From the NCBI GenBank assembly GCA_028015205.1, contig CM051512.1, forward strand, positions 17,763,139 through 17,827,138: a stretch of 64,000 nucleotides of DNA, in the 5' to 3' direction. Made by a program: the position numbers and the translations under genes. Below the pieces are notes generated by a model that did no database searches, was not told the origin of the DNA, and saw only the letters and a program-made list of their open reading frames with translations. This document shows positions 36,501 to 46,229 of this stretch, piece after piece. How positions within the stretch are numbered: position 1 is the first letter of the stretch; each line of letters starts with the position of its first letter. This stretch comes from Mytilisepta virgata (taxonomy: Eukaryota > Mollusca > Bivalvia > Mytilida > Mytilidae).

Positions 36501-37964
36501 GGAATTTTTGTTCCTGCTTAAATACAACAGGATATGCAAAAAATAACAAAATTCATTACAATCCCTTAATTGAGATTAAGATGATTATGATATATAATTT
36601 TGATGCATATGGATTAACAATGTAGTGTTTTCCACAGAAATTTGCAAGGGATCTAAGGGCAATTTAGAATGTACACAAATGATGTAGGTAAAAGTTAAAA
36701 TGTTTCTTATGGGAACACAGCATGAAGCAAAGAATTACATAAAATATTTGCTACTACATGTAGTATGTAAACACAGTAACCAAATAATTAATATCTTTAG
36801 TCCCTTAAGTTGAACAATTAAATGCTATATTTAATTGTTAAATTAAATTTTATACTGAATTTTAAACAAATGACCCGTGGAAAGGGGGAAAGGGTTTAAT
36901 TTATGGAATTTTAGAGGGCATTACAAGCATTGTTGAGGCACAGCAAAAGCATAACCAGAAGGCAGGTTGGTGCCCAGACAGGAGGGGATGGTGCAGGATC
37001 ATGCTAAAAATGCCTGACGGAAATAAAATGGCTTACGGTCAGCGCTCAAATTAAGGTCGGTCTGGAAACCGTAAACAGACATATATTTTTTTTGGCCTTA
37101 TATGTAAAAAGTTTTGTCTCTACACCCGGTGATATTTACCAGTACCAGTATTGGCAATTAGAAATACCTTCTGCTTTGCTGCCTTTCCACTTCAAGCCAG
37201 GAGCATCTGTTTCATAATAGCGAGCACAGCAAGCACTATGGGAGCATATGCATTTTCTACAAATGGGTCATTTAGAAAAGTCTTTGTTTAATGGGGGTAG
37301 CCATATTGTGCTACATACTAAGGCTAGAAAAAGTTTCGTTCGACAGAAACGGAAGTAAGGGAAATAACTTGCTTCAAATTAAGTCAGAATCTTGACAACA
37401 GAAATTAGTTTCTGGAAAGGGCTATTGCTGTGCTCGCATCATTGGCCACGCCAACAGCATATTAATCATGTGAAAATTTAATGTCTCTGTTTTGACTTAA
37501 AAATAAATTCTTTCAATTATGAATATATCTATAAAGGGTCATAATACCACCCCTGGATATATAAATGTTTAGAAGCCAAAAATTGTGTGTCCTTTTGAAA
37601 AAAATCTTTCAGACACTCCAGTCCAGACCAGTTCAATATTACGAATACCATCCAGTTGGGGTGGCAAGACCTGCTTTATGGAGAATCAGGATACAATGCT
37701 GGAAATACTAGAATTGTTTTGCACAATTCTGGTATTTCCAGAATTGTTGAGAACAATTCTGGAATGAATTTTTCTACCAGCATTGCACAATTCTGGTTGA
37801 ACCAGAATCTAGTTCTTATTCTTCACTTTATCCCTTGAGATTCTCCATGACAACTTATGTATTCTCATTAGAAAATTGTAAAATGTGAATGAACAATGAT
37901 GATATTGAACGTATTTAACCTTCACAAAGCATTGATCAAGTAATTCGTAGCTGGACGTCGACAT
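30562..37964 (-). CDS. SNRNP25: SNRNP25, U11/U12 small nuclear ribonucleoprotein 25 kDa protein, six exons
   Basis: It is a ubiquitin-like-fold protein of the U11 snRNP in the minor (U12-type) spliceosome. Exons read leftwards: 37964-37920, 35634-35329, 34423-34300, 32944-32839, 32247-32173, 30634-30562. All phases agree and give 242 residues. Family blocks: DPLLYDLPPQVTLEEINNYI, EHGQAMLVNVRRADNEVL, VVVNQNATVLDLKHAIKRHV, NGEKLTDDQKHLKE and a C-terminal FGIRNKDEVTFIQRLKEK. The human protein has about 132 residues; the excess is an acidic, Ser-rich N-terminal extension (about residues 15-105) encoded by exon 2. Exon 1 (MSTSSYELLDQCFVK) is chosen because its ATG and phase-0 end join exon 2 in frame, but its donor is the weak GTTAAA, so it is the least certain exon. 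The start codon is 196 bp from that of divergent POLR3K. Confidence 0.95.
30672..31171. mobile_element. pogo/Tigger-like MITE (500 bp)
   Basis: The ends cagtggaactcccc and, at the right, gaggttccactg are inverted. The interior repeats short CCGG-containing phrases (aaaaccggcccctctgaa, ggaacctctcgaaacc). CAGTGGAAC termini are typical of pogo/Tigger. It lies in SNRNP25 intron 5. Confidence 0.7.
31355..31925. repeat. tandem repeat, ~150-bp unit, four copies
   Basis: 'gatgcaccctgacaccaagt' and 'gaactgaactcggacata' recur about every 140-155 bp. Each unit ends near 'gtaggtcagaatgaccta'. It lies in SNRNP25 intron 5. Confidence 0.8.
32746..32807. mobile_element. solo arm of the fold-back element at 50695
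   Basis: About 60 bp starting 'aatgaggaaccagagtgag' are nearly identical to one arm of the inverted repeat at 50695-50853, with no partner arm nearby. It lies in SNRNP25 intron 4 close to exon 4. Confidence 0.8.
34565..34904. mobile_element. MITE with ~45-bp terminal inverted repeats (340 bp)
   Basis: 'ggtgagctgtcaaaaggggc' at 34590-34609 is matched by its reverse complement at 34861-34880. The pairing extends outwards through 'aacaagaaaaataaa'. It lies in SNRNP25 intron 2. The two opposite-strand frames here (34599-34802 and 34771-35004) are the element, not genes. Confidence 0.85.
35749..35867 (-). mobile_element. 5'-truncated copy of the SINE at 2386
   Basis: It keeps the (AAAC)n tail and the conserved body, and stops before the tRNA-like head. 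The flanks gactgaaaaatg (35737-35748) and gactgaaatatg (35868-35879) form a 12-bp target duplication with one mismatch. It lies in SNRNP25 intron 1. Confidence 0.85.
35930..36300 (+). mobile_element. LINE C-terminal fragment
   Basis: With one frameshift, the plus strand reads KQALSKLRLSDHWLHIE, then ICHVLEDEQHFLLDCDKYKD. This is the zinc-ribbon-like tail of a non-LTR element related to that at 14630. It lies in SNRNP25 intron 1. Confidence 0.7.
36310..37600. other. rest of SNRNP25 intron 1, no feature recognised
   Basis: There is no exon or clear repeat. A local GC-richer patch with 'gcccagacaggaggggatgg' occurs near 36970 but has no recognisable identity. Confidence 0.35.
37676..37850. repeat. 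nested inverted repeats (acaattctgg cluster)
   Basis: 'ccagaattgtt gag aacaattctgg' at about 37738-37762 is a perfect hairpin. 'tggaaatact' with 'ggtatttcca' and 'aatgctgg' with 'ccagcatt' form larger surrounding pairs, and 'tggagaatc' pairs with 'gattctcca' at the outer edge. It sits 110-290 bp beyond SNRNP25 exon 1, inside its first intron. Confidence 0.75.
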
Positions 37965-38160
37965 TTTGTTGGTCATGTGACTGTTATAAATTTTTAAAAA
38001 AATATAAATACAAAAAGTTAGTTTACAAATAAATTTTTGGATTCGATTTATTTTTGAAGTTGATATTATTAACAAACGATAGGCCTAATACTTTTCCAAA
38101 ATATTTCTAAAGAGTGAAGTGAAAGTACACATTACAACTTCCGGTTTCATTTTCACCACG
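37965..38160. promoter_or_regulatory. bidirectional promoter of SNRNP25 and POLR3K
   Basis: The 196 bp between the two divergent start codons must hold both 5' untranslated regions and the promoters. An ETS-type site acttccgg lies at 38137-38144, 17 bp before the POLR3K ATG. No TATA box is obvious near POLR3K. ETS sites in short bidirectional housekeeping promoters are well known; activity here is inferred. Confidence 0.65.
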
Positions 38161-41100
38161 ATGTTGTTGTTTTGTCCAACTTGTGCCAATATTCTGGTAG
38201 TTGAAGAGGGACAAAATTGCTATAGATTTGCTTGCAACACTTGTCCCTACATACAGAACATAAATAGAAAGGTAGAGATAATATATTGATACCAGCACCT
38301 TTAAAGTTTCAACTCTTTCAGTTAAAAGATAGTTTCAATCAGCAACCATAAAAGGGCCTTTTGTTAAGTTTCAATCAAGAACCATAAAAGGGCCTTGGCT
38401 TGGTAGCTTATATTATACCATGGAATGAATAAGAGTTCAGATGAATCCACGAGAATGTAGCAGAACAGACAGATTTGTTTACAAAAAATGACACAAATTC
38501 TATCATTTTTGACATTATTGTACAAACTTTACTTTTACTTTTACTTTACTTACTTTACTTTACTTTAGTCTGTACTGTTTCGCCTATATCAGACGACCCA
38601 CTTTTCAGTGTGAATTCTATTAAATGGTTCAATAATCCAATACACTATAAACGATTTAACACATTACCACCACCTCTGTTTACACACGAAACTATGTACA
38701 TCCAGTAATATACACATATGAAGCTGAGGCGCAAGTCAATTGACCTCTTAAAGTTCATAGCTCCACTTCAAATTAACACTGTCCCTGATTAGCACTTTAT
38801 ACTAAGCTGCGTTACAGATTAACACTGTCACTGATAAACACTTATATTACTAAACTGATTGTTATTATATTTAGTTAGTACTACCTCAGAAGAGTTGAAC
38901 GCACCTGATGTAATTTAAAACATAATCCTCTAGTGATACATTCCACTGTAGATATTTTGCTGCTTGACAAAAAATGAAATCCACTACAGTCGATAATTAA
39001 CTGTAAAGTGTTGACTTCAGAACAGAATATTTCGTCATATAGTTTAGTTGATACAACATCTTCTGTGAAAGTTTTTAAACTATGTATAAAGTGGTATCTA
39101 GCATTTTCTAGTTTATGACATCTCAAAACAAAATGTAACCGGTTCTCTTCTTCAATTCCACATAACGGACAGACAGCACTGACTAGATGTTTACTGAATT
39201 TAGCCTTATCACACTGGAGGGTATATGTATTACACACTAGTTTGGATTTGATGCAAGCACGCAACGTAGAGTAAGGTTCTGATCCACAAGTATTCCAAAT
39301 AGGATGAATGCTTCCAAATTCTGCATCTTCAAAGTTGAGAAGTTTAAGAGATGATTTTTCTGATGCCTCAGATTTTAGTTTAATTATCCAGTAGTGTTGA
39401 CAGAAGTGTTAACCAGATTTTGCCATTTTGCTTTTGAAGGTGGACTATCAAGTAGATCATGAGGTGACAGTAGATCATACAGTTCTGTGATAGTAACTAG
39501 TTTAGGAAACCAGCTGTTTGATGACTCGGTTTTAATTGCTAGTTGACGGAAGGCTAAATCACGTTCTATAGAGTTGTCATTATCAATAATGTTTCTAAAA
39601 ATACCTAGAATTCTTTTATGGATCTCCGCTTCAATTGGAATTTGTCCTATAAGCAGTAGTACTGCAGCATTGGCTGTACGGTCCGGAAGATGTTGAATAC
39701 GTTTTAATAGTTTCACAATATATGTTGTAATGTTACTAATGTCAGTTTTCGAAAGCAGTATGACCTCAAGTCCATATAGAAGTCTTGGAATCACATAACA
39801 GCATATTAGATGGAGCGAGACCTTTGGGTTCACTCCATTAAGACCATACAGTCCAGCACCCATAAGTGAGTAGACAGTCTGGCGGGCTAGTTGTATGCGA
39901 CCAGGGACTACATCTTTAGTTCCAAAACGGGAGAGTTTATCACGTTGGACACCCAGATGAACAGCGTTATCAGGAGTGTCTAAAAGTTCACCATTGATGG
40001 ACCAGTCATAAGAGTCGGTACATCTGTAATTAAGTATGCATAATTTTTGACTACTTATCAGATAACGGAATATGTTTGCATGAAAAGTTTGTAGATCAAG
40101 CATTGTCTGTAATTCGTATGGGCAGTTTGATACTAGGGTAACATCATCTGCTACGGTTGGCACTCCTACATAGATAGAACCAATATATGAGCCTATTCGG
40201 TAAGTTTCGAGAGTAGTGAGAAGAGAATTAATAAAAATTTTATAAGCTGTTGGGGACCAGACACCACCTTGTCTTACACCCTGAGATTCCATGAAAGTTC
40301 TGGACAGTAGTCCTTGCCATTTGATATTTGAGTTCAGATCTTTGTACCAGTCTTTGAAGAGAAGCCAGTTGTCGCCAGTTAGACCTGCTTTATTCATTTC
40401 TCTGAGAAGACCATCATGCCAAATCACATCAAAAGCGCTCTAAGCATCCGTTAATGCAATGATGAGTGGATCCCCTTTCTCCTTAGCTTCTGTATGCAGT
40501 TCAGTAAGAATGAGAGCAGCCACCAGAGGTGTTTCACCTTGTGTAAAGCCTTTTTGTAATGGACTTTGTATATTACTAATATTGTCCTTATTCCTGACAA
40601 GATGTAATTTCTCTGTTAAATTCCGAATGGGATTAGTAATTGTAATTTTCCTATAGGAACCAGGATCCTCTATTGGTTTCCCTTTTTTCTTATATACAGG
40701 ACAAGTAACTCCATTTTTAAACGTTGTTGGTATGTGATAATTAGAAAATGAAAATTTTATGATAGATGTTAAGACGTGATAGAGAGTTTTTCTACCAAAT
40801 TTTAAATGTTCACAGGTGACTCGAGAGGCATCAGGTGCTTTACCGTTCTTAAGTGAATTAACAAGTTGTACAACCTCCCTTTCTGAGACTGGAGCCAGAG
40901 TATCTCTAGTGTCAATATAAGTATCAGTCAGGGCTGATATGTCCTGTTCCACAATAAGCTTATAAGTATTATCAAAACTTAAACTTTTTTTTTATTCAGT
41001 TGAGTTTCAGTTTTTCAGCTCAGTCAGCTAAAGTGCTGACTTTGTAATAATAGATCTCCTGTAGAATCCTTTTTGCGACCATCTATTATTTGACAAGATT

Positions 41101-44100
41101 GTTGAGATAAGTAGGTCTTTTGAAGCTGTGTGTTAAATGTGTTAGGATCAAAAAGATTTGACCCTCAAGTTCTGTCAAACTCAAGTTTTCAATTAACGAT
41201 AACACAAATGAATAGTGAACAGTATAAAAAACAAAAAATCCAGAGTCAGAGTAGACGTTTAATAGTGGTGAAGTAGATAGGTTTTAACGGTACTCAGACT
41301 TGCTCCTTAATCACACAGATGTATCAAATCAGTTTCTCTAATATGTAAGGGTTCATTGAATGAGTGTTATATTTCCATTAAGAGATTAAAATATTAAGTA
41401 CAAAATTACTCAGTAAAAGTAATGTGAAGATGTTTGAAGTAGGTATTACCAAATAATTTACTTTTAGGGATTACATTTTGTAAATTTTTACGTGTTGATT
41501 ATCATTTTTGTTTCTTTTAAACCAATGAAAGCTTTCATGGTCCTTTGATGTTTTGTGATACATGTAGACCATGAATCAATGCAATATTTACCATTAAAAA
41601 CTTGCAATTTTTGTGGTCTTACATAAGTTAGCAACTCACTTCAGTTAATCAAAAGTTAAATACACCCAATGGAGCTTAATTCCAAGATTCAGTAAACTAG
41701 CATCACTTCTTATATCCTACTGTCTGGACATCCTTAGTTAGTATTAAAATGGATTTTTCAGAATTTGAATACCTAAATCGATGTGAATTGTTGAGTAAAT
41801 TGGGTGAAAGATGCAATAAGCTACATTGTATGTCGTAACTGAAACAATTGAATTTACCTGATTTTGTTCAATCATGTCTTCCAGAAAAACAAAAAAATCC
41901 ACCTATTGAATTTTCAATGTAAAAGGGAGATTACTCTTCCTATAAGGTTTTATAACATGAAGTATTACAAAGCCATGATGCATGAAATATGCACAAAGTG
42001 CATTAAAAATATTTAAAATAACATTTTTACACAAATTTAGGATAGGTCTGAGTTGATAAATTCCAATTATTGATTTTTTGAAATTTTCAAGTATTGGAAA
42101 TTCCCCATTTAGAATCATTTGTGAGGTATACAAAAATAACATTTATAAACAACTTTACATTTATTTTCTTAGACGACTCAATAAGTTAATTAACCAACAA
42201 AAGATACAGGATCAACATCAATATGTCTAATAATTCTAAAATTTATACTTTCAAAATGCAAAAAATCCATTTTATGAACTGACATGTCCAGACGATGGGT
42301 TTCCTTAATCCTTAAAAAACATTGCTTAAGTTAAGTGTCATTTGAGTCCATGTAATTAATTCTTTCAGTGATCAATGTCAAATGATAAAATTTTTTGTTA
42401 CAGATAAGTAATAAGAAATTTCCCAAATTAAAAGAAGTGGACGATGTATTAGGTGGAGCAGCAGCATGGGAAAATGTGGATGCCACAGATGGTATGTTTT
42501 TTAGAAATAGAAAAATTTATTTGTTCAAACACATTTACAATAAATGGTCGTGACACATAAACAATGATATACAATATAAAGAAAGTAATAGGTTGTAATG
42601 AAGCAGCGGTGGCAATCATTCATTATCAAATGTCAGGAATCATGTTTATAATACAATCTAAGTATTAGCATTTTGTTTATATAGTATACATTTCTTTATA
42701 TAATTAATAAATGCTTTAAGGGTAATTGAAGAGCTGCTATTCAAAAGGATAGCTAATTTACGCTCTGTTATTAAATCTACATTTTTTGTGCAATGTTTTA
42801 ATTTTTTATTTAATTCACTTCCTTTTACATGTAAAAGAAGGGATATGGACATAAAATGTAAAGGAACTGTGTTTTTATTGCTGTTCTTTATTCTATTTTT
42901 TATTTATACTTTTTTTAATGTAAAAAGTCTGCATTTTTACTCCAGAAATGGTAAAATTATTTATTCAATGACATGATAAATCTTGATAATTTGTTTATAA
43001 TGCAAAATTAGTAGTAAACAAGAATAAATAAATTTTTTTTTTCAATGTATAACAAAAATAATAGTCCAACAGTTTCTTTTTATTAAGTTAAATTAATTCT
43101 GTAAATTTTAATTAATTTAATTATCTTGATCCTGTATAATTTACATATATCTGACATAGCAAAATTATACAGACTGAGTTATCTTCTGTTTGTGTAGTCA
43201 TGTGTCCAAAGTTTGAACACACGCTTTATCTCCCTTATTTGTATTTTCTTCATTTCAGTGACATGTCCAAAGTCTAAACACATGAGAGCATTTTTTATAC
43301 AGAGTTATCTCCCATATTTGTATTTTATTTATTTCAGTCACATGTTCAAAGTGTGAACACAAGAGAGCATTTTTTTATTCAAATTTATCTCCATTATTTG
43401 TAGTGTCTTTATTTTAGTGACATATTCAAAGTTTGAACACATAAGAACATTTTTTATACAGATTTATCTCCCATATTTGTAGTTTCTTTGTTTCTGTGAC
43501 ATATCATGAGAGAATTTTTTATACAGAGTTATCTCCCATATTTATATTTTATTTATTTCACTCTTAGTTCAAAGTGTGAACACAAGAGAGCATTTTTATG
43601 CAGACATATCTCCCATTTTTGTATTTTCTTTCTTTCAGTCACATGTACAAATTGTGAACACAAAAGAGCATTTTTATACCCTGTGCAAACAAAGTTTGGG
43701 GGAGTATATAGGAATCACCCTTTCTGTCTGTCTGTCCAAACAAACTTCCACATCTTTTGTCATATTTGAACTAAACTTGGTAGAACTGAAGATAATGATA
43801 AAGTAAACTCTGCTGTATAAAGGATTTTATTACAACAATTGCTAGCATAAGATTTCTTTGAGACTTTCAACTTTTTGTGGAATCCACCATTACTCATCCA
43901 CTTCTCCTAAACCTTCAGAAAATCTTCCTTACATAATGGCAATGTGTAGTTCTTATTTGATATTTCGATTCAGATGATTTTTGGAGTTTTCTATTGCAAA
44001 AATGAACTAACAGCAGCAGGGGGTATAGTTTATACAGAGTTATCTCCCATTTTTAGGGTTAGGTTGCTAAGCAACCAAAACCCTTATGCCGTCGGTCGTT

Positions 44101-45890
44101 TGGTTAGACAATGAAGGAAACTTTGGAAATCTGGTGTTTTGTGGAAAAAGTTGGACCAGAAGTTTTGGAAACTATGTTTTTATGAGTAAATATGCAAGCT
44201 TATCTAGGATTGAAGCTTAAGCAAGGCTAGTTAAGCAGCTTTTTATCTCGATTTTGAGATGACACATGCGCAAAGCAACCTCCATATTTTTCGAATTACG
44301 ACTATGTTTATATTGGAATATCATATAAGAAAATAAACATTCCGCGGTAAAATAGTCCTAATATTTGTTGTTGCTGGTGCAGTTGTTTTTTAATAGAAAT
44401 GTAACTGAAACACACCGAGAAGTGTAATTGTCCAGTTATTTAATAAAAGATGTGTGTTTTATTGACGATTTCCTTTTTATTTTGAAAGCCGTGTAAAGTA
44501 TTCGCACCTTTTAAAGTGTACAATGCTATCGGCGTAAGGATTTTGAAAGTTGACATTTGCACGGATATTTTGGGAAGGATTACAATCAGGTTTATTTTCA
44601 AAAGATTTCAAAGGTAAGTTCCATTTTTGTTGTGAACGTGATTGTTAACTTATACAGAACATATTTTGCACATTATTTGCTTATTCTTCTTGTAATTCTG
44701 ATGGTATTTTGTGTATTTGATTAACCTTTTGACCTGATCATCGTGACTTCATTTTGTCAAACCTGTTGGTCAGTGATAGAATTGCATACAGGTTATTTGA
44801 AATGCCGACAACTTGCACATTAAGATTGAAAAACACTGTGTTTATCATTAATTTAGAAAACGGTATTATCGAAGGTATAATGGGTTTATTTTAATTGAAA
44901 GCTTGAATGTTTACGTTCTTTTTGTGTATTTGATTAACCTTTTGACCTGATCATCGTGACTTCATTTTGTCAAACCTGTTGGTCAGTGATAGAATTGCAT
45001 ACAGGTTATTTGAAATTCCGACAACTTGCACATTAAGATTGAAAAACACTGTGTTTATCATTAATTTAGAAAACTGTATTATCGAAGGTATAATGGGTTT
45101 ATTTTAATTGAAAGCTTGAATGTTTACGTTCTGATCTACCTGCACATGCGCAATGTAGTGTAAATAGAAATAACCCCCTTCTACAATTGTCCAAACTTTG
45201 TCTTTTTATATAACCTTAATAACTTGAAAACCTTTGATTTCTGTTTATTTTAATTCATCAAATCATTATTATGCGTTTGACTTTTTAAAAAAATTCAATT
45301 TAGAGTGATAATTCAAGAAACGTTAGCCGACTCGTGCTTTCTTTGATTGATTAGTGCATATTTATGTACAGACATGCGCAGTAAAGTTGAGTAGTAGAAC
45401 CTTCAGCTCAGATACACTGTGTTGCGAAAATATACGTTTTAAAAAATCACTGTATATTTTGAAACCAAAGCAATACATATGCTGTCAATTTAAAAAAAAA
45501 TCAGTCACCTACCCACAGGAACATTATTATATAATAGACACTTTTTCCGCAGAGCTCGTTAACTTTCATAATTGATATATTTCCTTGTAAATAATACTGT
45601 TAATAAAAAGAATTCAATACCAAAACCTATTTTGCAATACATTGTACAAACAAAAAGCATTGAAATAATCATCAGCAATGTTTGTACAAATAAAAGTCAA
45701 ATGCTAGCAACCTAACCCTACCGGTGCTATGCACTTTGATTGTATTTTCTTTATTTCAGTCACATGTCCAAAGTGTGAACACAAAAGAGCATTTTTTATG
45801 CAGATACAGACAAGATCTGCTGATGAACCAATGACAACATGTTATAAATGCTGTAATATGGCTTGTTCACATCAGTGGAGGGAAAACTAG
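38161..45890 (+). CDS. POLR3K: POLR3K, RNA polymerase III subunit RPC10 (C11), three exons
   Basis: This small Pol III subunit provides RNA cleavage activity and helps termination and reinitiation. Exons 38161-38271, 42404-42491 and 45760-45890 join in phases 0 and 1 to give 109 residues; the human protein has 108. The N-terminal zinc ribbon has Cys5, Cys8, Cys25 and Cys28 (FCPTCANILVVEEG, CNTCPY). Exon 2 reads FPKLKEVDDVLGGAAAWENV. The C-terminal TFIIS-like ribbon has CPKC, the catalytic hairpin QIQTRSADEPMTT with its Asp-Glu pair, and YKCC...CSHQW. A Cys replaces the usual Phe just before YKC. AATAAA overlaps the region right after the stop (45891-45896), with others at 45962 and 46223. Intron 1 holds a LINE. 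Intron 2 holds decayed copies of the start of exon 3 and a 1.66-kb transposon. Confidence 0.97.
38529..41000 (-). mobile_element. LINE, 5'-truncated, reverse transcriptase nearly intact, in POLR3K intron 1
   Basis: The minus strand reads from about 40990 leftwards: SEREVVQLVNSLKNGKAPD, QSPLQKGFTQGETPLVAALI, SAFDVIWHDGLLREM, QGVRQGGVWSPTAYKIFINS and the catalytic PTVADDVTLVSN, then a C-terminal zinc-ribbon-like CPLCGIEEENRLHFVLRCHK (39170-39110). I see only one in-frame stop, at 40438-40440 (apparently CAG to TAG), and one frameshift near 39385. The 3' end is a run of aaagt repeats (38529-38568). No endonuclease is present upstream, so the copy is 5' truncated. Superfamily not determined. Confidence 0.9.
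41001..42403. other. rest of POLR3K intron 1
   Basis: No exon recognised. A 29-codon frame from the ATG at 41751 (MDFSEFEYLNRCELL) is noted, but it has no known relatives or splice context. Confidence 0.35.
43198..43680 (+). repeat. tandem array of decayed POLR3K exon 3 starts with splice acceptors
   Basis: About seven units begin at 43198, 43259, 43338, 43418, 43497, 43562 and 43639, spaced 61-80 bp apart. Each pairs an intron-like stretch (tatctcccatatttgtattt, polypyrimidine, ag) with the first ~45 bases of POLR3K exon 3 (acatgtccaaagtgtgaaca, then agagcattttttat). The real exon is at 45760. The copy at 43639 is closest and keeps its CAG acceptor and phase. Other copies have lost the acceptor (43497), codons or frame. 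These are not functional exons as far as can be seen. Confidence 0.9.
43676..44036. repeat. dispersed repeat inserted in the exon-copy array
   Basis: The head 'taccctgtgcaaacaaagtt' with 'tgggggagtatataggaatc' and 'tctgtctgtctgtcc' matches the style of 23128. The end 'gcagcagggggtata' complements the head. It interrupts the last exon-like unit: 'gcatttttata' lies on the left, and 'tttatacagagttatctccc' resumes on the right at about 44029. Confidence 0.65.
44056..45718. mobile_element. TA-flanked DNA element (1663 bp) in POLR3K intron 2
   Basis: The 14-bp terminal repeat gggttaggttgcta at 44056-44069 is matched in reverse complement at 45705-45718, and TA flanks both ends. Inside is a ~212-bp direct duplication (about 44707-44918 and 44919-45131) that is almost identical and includes 'gacctgatcatcgtgacttc'. 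There is no transposase frame. TA target sites suggest a Tc1/mariner-like or related superfamily. Confidence 0.75.
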
Positions 45891-46229
45891 AATAAAGATT
45901 TTGATTAGAAGGTCTAGTCTGTCTAAAAAGGTCTACTCTGATGAATTGCTGTTAGATGAAGCAATAAATTAGTCCAAAATGCTGATAACAGAGATTTTCT
46001 TGTTCTGAAGAAAATGATGTTACCATGGAGATAGTGATCAGTATGCAGATATTTATTTTGTATACATATAAAATTGAATTTTAATTATTAGAACAGACAA
46101 AAATTGTTACAAATTAGCAGAAAAATGAATAAAAGATCTGGAGTATCTTTGAGGTAAATTGTTTCACATTTGAAAGACAAGTAGAGATTATTTCAAATCC
46201 ATAAAGATGTCAGTATAGAATGAAATAAA

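Noticed and set aside
41751..41840. 29-codon frame MDFSEFEYLNRCELL... as an extra POLR3K exon
   Set aside because: POLR3K is complete and frame-consistent without it, and no splice sites fit.
43506..43769. 87-residue frame that looks like a POLR3K duplicate
   Set aside because: It joins decayed exon-start copies and a dispersed repeat. The catalytic hairpin and second zinc-binding pair are missing, so it is not a paralogue.
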